Positions 32,881 to 43,205 of a stretch of DNA of 64,000 nt are shown one piece after another. This DNA is from Thereva unica (lineage: Eukaryota; Arthropoda; Insecta; Diptera; Therevidae). The stretch lies in assembly GCA_949987705.1 (NCBI GenBank), contig CATLJY010000011.1, positions 1 to 64,000 on the forward strand, written 5' to 3'. The first letter of the stretch is position 1, and each line of letters begins with the position of its first letter. The position numbers and the translations under genes are program-made. Under the pieces are notes generated by a model. The model had not been told where the DNA came from, ran no database searches, and saw only the letters and a list, made by a program, of their open reading frames with translations.

Positions 32881-34430
32881 CGCTACATTGAAGGATTTTC
32901 CGGATGCTTATTTCTTAGAATATTCAGTGTATTTTTTTATGACTGAGATCCACTATCAATTTAACTTGATTTCAAATTCTTGGTGAGAAGGTTTGCGATA
33001 TTTTTAAAATAGGTGATTAGTTGAGGTTTTGGTTACTTTTTTTATTGTCTGGTATTTCGGTATTGGCTAACTCGAATGATTTTAGAAACGAATTTAGGTA
33101 ATTATTCTTTGTTTTATTTTATCCAAAATCTGGGACAAGTGCTTTTTATAAATGCTTGTAAAGTTAACTCCACGCCCACAATAAAAAAGCGTACGTCTGC
33201 TCAAAACAATTCGATCGTAATTATTTTGGTATTAAAAATAGGTTCAATACCTTGCTTGTTATTTGTAAACTCTTCAATTAATGAAGATGAGGAAAGGCTT
33301 CATGTCAAGTCAATTTTCAGGGAAAATGTATGACAGAAGAAATTCATTCTCGGACTTGCAATTACTGGATTTATCCATTTTAGAGTCCCCTTATCAACAA
33401 TTAAATATTGAGCTCGTAAATATATACTGCAAACAATGGAAGATGAAAAAAAATTATTTCTTTATATTTGTTCTTCTGGTGAAAACTAAAAAAAAACAAG
33501 TTTTCATTTTTGGACTTCCATTTTTTTAGTTATAAATTTTCAAAAATTCGAAAATCTAATTTTGAAATCTTTAAATAGATCTAGTTCAAAAACTATTTGA
33601 CATAGAAAGCTGAAAGTAGCACCAATTTCTTCTGCTTCAATAAGGCTTTAATACGTGATATACAATATAGTATTATTAGTAAGAATAAAACTATAGTATT
33701 ATTAGTAAGAACGAAACTTTTGTTTTTGGAATATCTCAAAATAATATTTTTTCAAATTTATGAAAAAATTATATTTTGTAAATACAATCTTAACGTACAT
33801 ATAATGCCAAAATTTAGGATGGGACGACATTGGGATCATATAGAAATAAATGTTTTTAGGTACTCAATGAACGCAATACAAAAAAACATTTGAGCTGATA
33901 CCAACCGCTAATAATGTCGCCATTTACTAATTTGGGTATGGCGAATTAAATAGAAATAAAGTCAACCCTCTAACTTGATCGAAAACTACCCCCAGGACAA
34001 CCCTTATTACTAAATTTTAGGGTTTCACACTTGCTTATGAAAACACTCCAAAAAAATTTTGTTTATGGGCTATTTATAAGTATTTCTTGAGACCAAAATC
34101 AACCCGGTGTTGGGTGAAGCGGAAACCACCCCCACAGCAACCCCTAACCTTAAATTATTTTCTTTACGCCCAAAATGAAGGTTCACCACGCCAGTTTTTA
34201 AAGTACATACACTACGGCTTATACAAAAACCGACTTACATATATAGGTACATACATATACAACTTTATCCATTATTATAGTCTCCCTCAAGAGTGGTACA
34301 TTCATTCCAACGCTATAGAACGATTTGATCAACCTCCTCATTGGAGCCATATTTCTTGCCGGCGACCATCTTTCTTTTTTAATTTCAGAACAGATAATAG
34401 TCGCTTTAGGCTTAAATCTGAAAATTTCAT
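32881..34430. other. AT-rich intergenic region
   Basis: No gene seen. Two related motifs, aaaactacccccaggacaac (near 33980) and gaaaccacccccacagcaac (near 34120), recur about 150 bases apart and suggest the body of the Helitron-like element that ends at 35215. The rest is AT-rich. Confidence 0.4.
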
Positions 34431-35215
34431 AAAATTCGGTTCAGCCGTTTTTTTGTTTGAGCGACGTAAGTGATTTTTGTACCTGCACGATATCGCCCGA
34501 ACCACGAAAGATATTGACTTACTTGAGGTGCCGTTCGAAGCGTATTAGCGACAATATTATCTGAAAAGATTTTTATAATATTCGGTCCAGCGGTTTTTTG
34601 GTTTAAATGACTTAAGTGATTCTTGTACCTGCACGATATCGCGCGAACTATAAAAGATATCGACTTAGTTGACGTGCCGTTCGAAGAGTATTAACCAAAA
34701 TATGATCTGAAAAGATTTTCATAAAATTCGGTCGAGCCGTTTTTTGTTTAAGCGGCGTAAGTGATTTTTGTACCTGCACGATATAGCCCGAACCACAAAA
34801 GATATTGACTTACTTAAGGTGCCGTTCGAAGCGTATTAGCGACAATATAATCTGAAAATATTTTTATAATATTCGATCCAGCGGGTTTTTGGTTTACATG
34901 ACTTAAGTGATTTTTGTACCTGCACGATACCGCGCGAACTAAAAACTATATCGACTTCATTGAGGTGCCGAAAAACATTAATACATCAATTTTATATACA
35001 TTTTCGTCATCCTAATCTTGTAAGTGCGCACATTTAGTTTGACATTTTAGCGAAAATATTGATAAACAATTGTGAAAAATTCTCGGTATTATGCATATAT
35101 TCTATATTGCCTATTGTTCATTTATTATTAAAATATCCAATCATAATATTCAACATCCATCATACTGGGAAGTTGATCGTGTGGACCGAAAGGGTCGAAC
35201 CCACATCCCAACTAG
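34431..35215 (+). mobile_element. Helitron-like element X1 (3' part) with 146-bp tandem repeats
   Basis: Four tandem units of about 146 bp, marked by tacctgcacgata at 34480, 34625, 34771 and 34917, are followed by a 3' end with a small hairpin (gaccgaaagggtc) and catcccaactag at 35215, then T. The last 11 bases are the same as the 3' ends of Helitrons H1-H3, and the CTAG|T end fits a Helitron. The 5' end was not located and may lie further left. No transposase is present. Confidence 0.65.
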
Positions 35216-36446
35216 TTCATACATATGTACATCAGTGGCGGTTCGTAAGGTTCAGGATAAGGGAAGCAATGCCCAAAGCGAACGATAAAAGTAAAAGTAT
35301 CGAAGAAGGCTTTATTAACTAAAAAACTTAAAAATAACATAGTGAAGTCGGATAAACAAACATATGGAATTGTTTCCAATCTAAAAAAAATGTTTGGAAC
35401 GTGTTAGTTACATCGAATACTATATGAAATGGACATTTTTTACCTCTAGCAACCGCCGCTATGTAAGTTATCAGCCATTTTGTGAAAACTTCATTATTTT
35501 GATCGATCTTTCTAAATATATGTAGATGCCTATATCTGGGAATGTGTAGGTCCGCAAAATGCAAAAAATAGAGGCTGTTCGTTATGATTTTGGCTATCAG
35601 CGGTTACAATATTAAATTTTTATCCTAACGTCAAAAAAAATTAAAAAAACTGCTAAATTTTAACTTCTTCGGATAATTTCAGTCAACGTATACAATAACT
35701 GGTTACAATTTCAGGTCAAAATATCTTATTCAAGTCCCAAAAATTGACTTCAAATTTGAAAATTAATTGCCCATTAATTTTTGTGCATCGCATGAGGTTT
35801 TTCCTTTTTTTAATATGCAGTTTCTTTTATGATGGTGGACAAGAAAATTTTTTTAACTTAAAAAAAGTGAAAAAATCGAATTCAAAGTCGTGAATTTTTG
35901 CATTTTGTCGAAATAGTTTCACTGCTAGCGGGCGTTTTGCGCCTTTTTTCAATTTCTGTTGAAAATTAAAGCGTCCAAAGAAAAGCTGTTAAACTATAAT
36001 AAGCCAAAATCTAAAAAAGATAGTAAAAATAAAACCCTATTGTAACCTTCGCCTACTATCATTACATTCTTCTTGCAAAAAAAACACTGCAACCCGTACT
36101 GAAAAATGCATTTCACAAAAATATTCTCTACCCTTTAAATCATCATTAAAGAGAATCATAAAAATATAATGGAAGCTACAAAGTTATCAGCTTATATTCA
36201 ATAAACACCGCCTGCCACCCCACTAGAATAAATAATAGATAAAGAGAAACTTCACCGATCCTTGATCTCTTTTTTCTTGACTCAATCTACAAACGAAAAC
36301 TCAAATTTTTAGAAGAATCAAAAACAAAAATACGAAGCAAAAAGAAAATTTAATATTGCTCGAAGCCAGAACAGATTACCAGAAAAAGTTACCCAGAAAA
36401 CAACGAGAATATGGTGGATACAGAAAATTTCTCTATCTTCGACTTC
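35216..36446. other. AT-rich region with a lone hAT-like terminus
   Basis: No gene seen. At 35233 the sequence cagtggcggttcgtaagg resembles a hAT terminal repeat, but no inverted partner occurs in the window. The remainder is AT-rich with short A and T runs. Confidence 0.4.
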
Positions 36447-36794
36447 TCAATTCTCGTTGTTCGGTTTCGAAGAAGCTGCGTTTAGCTCAGCTTCTGAGGT
36501 TACTGTATTAACGCAAATCTTTGCGTGAGTGTAGGTCCAATTAGATTGAATGTTTGGAGTTTTCACGTTGATTTTCTGTGGCAAAGAAGCTGGTGATATT
36601 ACAGCTTGTAACTGTCGGGATAGGGGGTGCCATAGCACGAAGTAAAAGAAACTAATCAAAAGATTTAGAAGAACGACTATCGTCACAAAAAAAGGGAACT
36701 CAGAAAAGGGGGTTGACAAGGAGGTGGCCGGGAAGGCTTGACCGCCGAAAAGTATTGCCGAAACATGTGCATCCGCTGCACCGATCGTTGGCAC
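36447..36794 (-). CDS. Hypothetical 115-residue frame with a membrane segment
   Basis: The frame contains a strong hydrophobic segment (FFVTIVVLLNLLISFFYFVL, residues about 34-53) followed by LWHPLSRQ and a polar tail ending in a stop. It has no ATG at its left limit (the frame opens at GTG), so the start is unknown and the N-terminus may lie further upstream. A membrane span followed by a polar tail would suit the C-terminus of an envelope-like gene of a lost retroelement, but no neighbouring pol or LTR supports this. It may be chance. Confidence 0.25.
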   Translation of the reverse strand: MPTIGAADAHVSAILFGGQAFPATSLSTPFSEFPFFVTIVVLLNLLISFFYFVLWHPLSRQLQAVISPASLPQKINVKTPNIQSNWTYTHAKICVNTVTSEAELNAASSKPNNEN

Positions 36795-37570
36795 GACATG
36801 CGATGCGCTAACTAGCTCGCCGGGTGGGGAGGGGTTCGCGGTACAGGGATGCAGAAAAGTGACAGGTTATAACCATAAAACTCGTGCCTGATAACGATTT
36901 ATAGAAAAGCGGCGGTGGCGGAGAGATACAAGCCTATCGGGGCCAACAAGAGGGGGCTATTACGTAGGGGAGTGAGGTGGTCACTGATCATCCTGCCATA
37001 ATCAAGGGAGGTCCCAAAATAACTACGTTTTTACAAAGAAGAAGCGCTTACCGTAAGTGGGGGAACATGGTGGTTCCTGGGGGCTTCACCTCCCATTTAA
37101 CGAACCTCTAGCCGCTCATTTTCTCCGCGTTTCCGCTTTATTCATTTATTATTAAAATTTTTAAAAGTAAAAAAAAATGGTTATTTACTTTTAGATATGT
37201 ATTCCCCTTGTATCTGTTAGTTATGACTTTCGCGGTATGCAATTCTACGTTAGCCTCGAGCTATAGACATTTAATCTTATTAATTTCTATTCTTTGTGAC
37301 CACCCAACACATATAAAGCCAATCAATCTTATTACTTTTATATTTTGGATTACTTGTATTCATTTACTTCTTTTTCCTCTTTTAAATTAATTGATCATTA
37401 ATTAATAATAGTATAAAATGTTTAGTTACTTTTAAGTTACTACTAGATTATTCATATTCATTTAGTTTTTCTATCATTTAAATTCATAGATTATTGCTTA
37501 ATGATAATTAGAAGTGTTTAAATACTTTTAGGTATATGTATTAATTATATGTTGATTATTCTTATTTATT
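36795..37570. other. Mixed intergenic region without genes
   Basis: A locally GC-rich patch (about 36800-37130) is followed by AT-rich sequence. The stretch 37440-37570 is repeated at 38640-38735 continuing at 52039-52060. No ORF, RNA gene or terminal repeat was recognised. Confidence 0.4.
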
Positions 37571-38611
37571 TAACTTCCCAGTATAGGAAGTTATTGTAAT
37601 CGGTCCGAAAATCGAAAATTTCAACGTATTTTCATCTTTCAGGGTCCCAGGAGCATTTTAAGCAAAAAATTGGGAGGAAGTATGTGTGTGTGTGTGTGTG
37701 TGTATGTGCGTACGGATGTGGTCATTTTTTCCTGCACGATATCGCGCGAACTAAAACTGATATCGACTTCGTTGAGGTGTTGTTCGAAGCGTATTAATCG
37801 AAATATGATCTGAAAAGAATTTCATGAAATTCGGTCCAGCCGTTTTTTTGTTTGAGCGAAGTAAGTGATTTTTGTACCTGCACGATATCGCCCGAACCAC
37901 GAAAGATATTGACTTACTTGAGGTGCCGTTCGAAGCGTATTAGAGACAATATTATCTGAAAAGATTTTTATAATATTCGGTCCAGCGGTTTTTTGGTTTA
38001 AATGACTTAAGTGATTCTGGTACCTGCACGATATCGCGCGAACTATAAAAGATATCGACTTAGTTGACGTGCCGTTCGAAGAGTATTAACCAAAATATGA
38101 TCTGAAAAGATTTTCATAAAATTCGGTCGAGCCGTTTTTTTATTTAAGCGGCGTAAGTGATTTTTGTACATGCACGATATGGCCCGAACCACAAAAGATA
38201 TTGACTTACTTAAGGTGCCGTTCGAAGCGTATTAGCGACAATATAATTTGAAAATATTTTTATAATATTCGGTCCAGCGGGTTTTTGGTTTACATGACTT
38301 AAGTGATTTTTGTACCTGCACGATACCGCGCGAACTAAAAACTATATCGACTTCATTGAGGTGCCGAATAACATTAATACATCAATTTTATATACATTTT
38401 CGTCATCCTAATCTTGTAAGTGCGCACATTTAGTTTGACATTTTAGCGAAAATATTGATAAACAATTGTGACAAATTCTCGGTATTATGCATATATTCTA
38501 TATTGCCTATTGTTCATTTATTATTAAAATATCCATTCATAATATTCAACATCCATCTTACTGGGAAGTTGATCGTGTGGACCGAAAGGGTCGAACCCAC
38601 ATCCCAACTAG
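37571..38611 (+). mobile_element. Helitron-like element X2 with 146-bp tandem repeats
   Basis: It begins near ttcccagtataggaagttat at 37575 and runs through a (TG)n tract at about 37683-37702. Five units of about 146 bp follow (tacctgcacgata-type motif at about 37729, 37875, 38021, 38167 and 38312). The 3' end has hairpin gaccgaaagggtc and catcccaactag at 38611, followed by T. From the second repeat unit on it is nearly identical to X1. The exact 5' boundary is unsettled. Confidence 0.65.
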
Positions 38612-38735
38612 TTTAGTTTTTCTATCATTTAAATTCATAAATTATTTATTTAGTTTTTCTACCATTTAAAATTTATAGATTATTGCTTAATGATAATTAG
38701 AAGTGTTTAAATACTTTTAGGTATATGTATTCATT

Positions 38736-40768
38736 TGTTACATAAAAAAGACACAACAAAAAAACAAGTACCGAACGAAAACCCAATACCTTATCAGCAG
38801 AGGTATCGGGTTACGTTGGGAGAAACTTCTTAATGTTCAAAGACATTTAACGACATTTTAATGTTCAAAGAGATTTCCAAGAATTATGAGAAATGCAAGC
38901 AAGCGAAAATCCTCAACTTGGGAATTACTTCATAATATCCTTTGGGGGCTAATTTAAAAACGAAACTTGACCCACCCGATCTAGCGCAACTTGCAATACG
39001 CTGCGTGAGAAACGCGCGGTAAGCAAGTTGGGCAGGTGGGAAAAAGTTCAAGGGCGCGTTTTTCCCAGCCGGTGGACAATTTTCGATACCACCACCGGCG
39101 GGTGAAAAGTTGAGTGAGTTGAGTGTTGTTTTAGCTACGATCGCCGGCGGGTGGTTTTTTTTCCCCAACTTTCGCGGCGGCGCGTTATTTTCAAAAAGGA
39201 AAAGGGCAACAGAAATAAGTAATTAAAGATTTCACGTCTTAAATAGTTTTTCACCACGAGGTTGCTTAATTTTTTAAAAGTAAATTCTAAACAAATACTA
39301 ATTATAATTACTGTGTTAAGAGGAAAGAAATTGAAGTGTTGAAGTTTGTTGCACTAAACTAGTTAATTCAAGTTAAGATTATACGAAATAATCCTCAAGT
39401 TCTTAGTGCTTAATTTGATAAAAGTAAATTCTAAACAAATACAAACTACTGTGTTAAGAGGAAAGAAATTGAAGTGTTGAAGTTTATTGCACTAAACTAG
39501 TTAATTTAAGCTAATTAAAAGTAAATTCTAAACAAATACTAATTACTGTGTTAAGAGGAAAGAAATTGAAGTGTTGAAGTTTGTTGCACTAAACTAGTTA
39601 ATTCAAGTTAAGATTATACGAAATAATCCTCAAGTTCTTAGTGCTTAATTTGATAAAAGTAAATTCTAAACAAATACAAACTACTGTGTTAAGAGGAAAG
39701 AAATTGAAGTGTTGAAGTTTATTGCACTAAACTAGTTAATTTAAGCTAATTAAAAGTAAATTCTAAACAAATACAAATTACTGTGTTAAGAGGAAAGAAA
39801 TTGAAGTGTTGAAGTTTATTGCACTAAACTAGTTAATTCAAGTTAAGATTATACGAAATAATCCTCAAGTTCTTAGTGCTTAATTTGATAAAAGTAAATT
39901 CTAAACAAATACTAATTACTGTGTTAAGAGGAAAGAAATTGAAGTGTTGAAGTTTATTGCACTAAACTAGTTAATTTAAGCTAAGTTATACGAGATAATC
40001 CTCGTTTTTAGTGCTTAATTTGATAAAAGTAAATTCTAAACAAATACTAATTACTGTGTTAAGAGGAAAGAAATTGAATTGTTGAAGTTTGTTGCACTAA
40101 ACTAGTTAATTCAAGTTAAGATTATACGAAATAATCCTCAAGTTCTTAGTGCTTAATTTGATAAAAGTAAATTCTAAACAAATACAAACTACTGTGTTAA
40201 GAGGAAAGAAATTGAAGTGTTGAAGTTTATTGCACTAAACTAGTTAATTTAAGCTAAGTTATACGAGATAATCCTCGTTTGTAGTGCTTAATTTTTTAAA
40301 AGTAAATTCCAAACAAATACAAATTACTGTGTTAAGAGGAAAGAAGTTGAAGTGTTGAGTTTTAGGGCACTAAACTAGTTAATTCAAGTTAAGATTATAC
40401 GAAATAATCCTCAAGTTTTTGGTGCTTAGTTACCTAAATGTAAATCCTAAACAAATAAATAAAAATTACTGTGTTCACAGGAAGGAAATTTAAACGTTGA
40501 TTTTTAGTGCACTAACCTAGTTAGTGATAAATATATACATATCCATTGTACATTGCTTCTTGCGACTGTGGATTTAAGCCAAGATTATACGAAATAATCT
40601 TCAAGTTACTAGTGCTAAATGAGCTGATGGAAAACTGTAAGTAAATAGAATCCAGTAAGTTAGGATTAAATTATAGACATTCCAATAAAGATTACTTGAG
40701 GAACAAAAAGAAAAGAAGGCTTGAAGAGAAACTATTTTTATTTAAAACAAAAAAAAAATAATATAACA
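38736..40768 (+). repeat. Gypsy copy 1 5' LTR (2033 bp)
   Basis: It starts TGTTACATAAAAAAG and ends ATAATATAACA. The first 0.5 kb is identical or nearly so to the 3' LTR. The centre (about 39290-40470) is a tandem array with units marked by ctgtgttaagaggaaag at 39311, 39449, 39546, 39684, 39781, 39919, 40054, 40192 and 40326, spaced 138 or 97 bp, then 134-138 bp. The array has two more units than the 3' LTR. Confidence 0.9.
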
Positions 40769-40769
40769 T

Positions 40770-40786
40770 TGGCGCAGCCGGTAGGA
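40770..40786 (+). promoter_or_regulatory. Gypsy copy 1 primer-binding site
   Basis: tggcgcagccggtagga begins two bases after the 5' LTR end. TGG at its start fits pairing with tRNA CCA; similar sites are known from Ty3/Gypsy elements of insects. The tRNA was not assigned. Confidence 0.75.
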
Positions 40787-41041
40787 TCTGGGTGCGCAAA
40801 TAGTAAAAACGTTAATACTGCTGGTCTAGGCTCCTTGACCTCCAACCCAAGGCTGAGCCTGACTTGGGGGCAGTGTTAGCGTCTGCCACTGCAGCGCATA
40901 AAATATCCCAGATCCTCCACGAATCCTCGCTCGGGGGTGTACAACCACGGTGCCTCTGCTCCAGGCGAGCACGCGCTCACCCCCCATTGTATAGCATCGC
41001 GGGACTTTTAGTGGGCTTCATCCCTGCCCAGGAGACGCCCT

Positions 41042-43205
41042 ATGTCCGAGGGCCAACAAGGGGACAACAACAAACACGAGACTCCCCCACCGAGGGACCA
41101 CCAAACACCAGCCAGGGACTTAACCACACCAGGCCCCTCTACTTCATCAGAAGCCAACGACACCCCATCGTCCTGCCAGGGGACCCAACGAGGGATCACC
41201 TCGACACCAATATCAACACAGCAATCAACAACCACCCCATCAGAAACACCCCAAACATCCCCCAGACGTCTCCGAAGTGGAACCATCTTAGGAGAAGGAG
41301 AGAAACAAGTAGGTTTAACATCAAGATTAGAATACATACTTAAGCGGGCGCAGGAGACAGGAAAATTTAATATAGTACATTTTGAGGCCGTGGATAAACA
41401 AATCCAAAGGGCCAGCCTAGAAAGAAAGGCTAAAGTCGAAGCATTCAAGGAGGAGGCCCTAAAATTTAAACAGGACCTCCTCAATTTCAAAAATAGTCTC
41501 CCACGCCCCCTTGAGGTAGTAGATAAGGTTAGCATAGAGGATAGGGACCATTGTGAAAGTAAAGATAACACAGAACCGCCTGAGCCCGATTACGCGCCCA
41601 TAGATCTACTCGCGGATTGGGTCGATCTCTCAACCCGATCCTTGTCCCTCCTAGAGGAAGAGGAGGCGACCTTTCAAGACAGTCGTCTTGTCAAATCTTT
41701 ACTACAAAAAGAATTTCCTACAGCCATGGCCGACGAATATATTAAAGTCGCCAAATTAACTAGTCCCTTTATTCTCTGGCGGCCAAAACCCGACGATGGC
41801 TACGGAACTACAAATGTTCCTAGGCTGTTGCCGTCGGGTACTACAGTGCCTGACAGAACAAGAAAAGGCCGCCTTCATTCAAATTTATCCAACTAGGCTT
41901 CGGGGAGAGGCCTATCAATTAATTGCCTCCTCCCAACCTGCCACTTTTGAGGAGGCAGAAAACCTCCTAAACAGGACTTATCTTCCCAGGGAAACATATC
42001 AAGAACTGGTTAATAAATTAATTCAATTACGCCAGTTCCCCTTAGAGCCGCTCACGGCCTATACCACTAGGATCAAACAGCAGTTGTCACTATGCGAAGA
42101 GGCGGCCACCACTAAATATGGTGCGATGGCAGCACCGGCCGTAAAGGCCCAACTGCAAGATTTCGCAAAAAATGCCCTGCGGAGTGGGGTTACCAACCCC
42201 CACCTCTGCCAGTACCTACTAACTCTGGGAGAGGATACACTTGACAGCCTAACCCAAAAGGCACTAGATATGGAGAAGCTGCAACAAAATTCTATGTATG
42301 CCTCCTATCAAATGACAGTGCCTCAACCGGCATATAACCCTTATGGACAACCAGTCCCTACCTATATGCCGGAAAATATCTATCAAACAGCCCCAACACA
42401 TACGCCCAGTACAAACACTCAGTATACCGCCCCGCCAACACCAACAACGCCGCAAACAACACTCCAAAGCCCGATAAGCCCACAGGTAATGTACACAACA
42501 TACGCCCCACCCACAAACCCAGCAAACACAATACAAACAATACCGCCGGCGCCACTACAAAGCGCCAACCAAGTAACAACTATAAGCCCCGTTCCAAATA
42601 ATGAAAATAAACCCTTAAACATCACCTGTAGCTACTGCAGAAACAGAGGGCATACTTATGCAGACTGTTTAAAACGTAAAAACACGCCCTTCTGCATAAT
42701 CTGCCGGTCCAACTCGCACGACGCGAGGGACTGCCCCCGACCAATAGAACCCACAAGGTCCTCATATAATAACAATCGTTACCAGAACCAGGGGCCGTCG
42801 TTTAATAATAATAATAATAATCGCTACCAAAACCAGGGGCCTTCATATAATAATAATAATAATAATCGCTACTCCAACCAACGGTCTCAGTTCCAAGGTA
42901 ACAATCGTTACCCAGACCCGCGGTCACAGCAAACGGGTAATTACCGCTACCCCGACCAACAACCCTCCAACCAGGGTGCTAACCGACAACCAACCAACCG
43001 ACCCATGAATAATGGATCCAACCAACCTAATGGCCGTCAACAAACAACCAATAACACAAGGTCGGTGTTCAATATTAGATGTAGATGTGATTTCTGCCAC
43101 AGACGTGGCCACACGGTGGATGACTGTCACCAAAGACAGCGCTGGGAATCACAACAAGCGGGAAACTCCCCGCAGTCGGACCAAGAAACCCCGGACCGAC
43201 AATAA
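41042..43205 (+). pseudogene. Gypsy copy 1 gag (three zinc knuckles)
   Basis: The ATG at 41042 (MSEGQQGDNN) opens a frame with a Pro/Thr-rich N-terminus and a charged helix (LERKAKVEAFKEEALKFKQD). A 1-nt frameshift near 41790 moves into the capsid part (EKAAFIQIYPTRLRGEAYQL, TYLPRETYQELVNKLIQLRQ, TKYGAMAAPAVKAQLQDFAK). A Pro/Thr/Gln-rich linker follows, then knuckles CSYCRNRGHTYADC and CIICRSNSHDARDC, a polar Asn-rich run encoded by AAT repeats, and a third knuckle CDFCHRRGHTVDDC. It ends at TAA 43203-43205. Gag forms the virus-like particle and binds genomic RNA. Pol follows in the -1 frame. Confidence 0.85.

Noticed and set aside
39290..40470. Centromeric or independent satellite array
   Set aside because: The same array recurs at 50750-51740 within matching LTR ends, so it belongs to the LTR.
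41008..41571. Minus-strand 187-codon frame opposite gag
   Set aside because: Low-complexity shadow of the gag N-terminus, without splice sites, start context or recognisable domain. Unlike the antisense gene at 49409 it overlaps a real ORF.
42790..42870. AAT microsatellite as a non-coding repeat
   Set aside because: It lies in the gag frame and encodes an Asn run between zinc knuckles; copy 2 has a shorter Asn-rich region in the same place.
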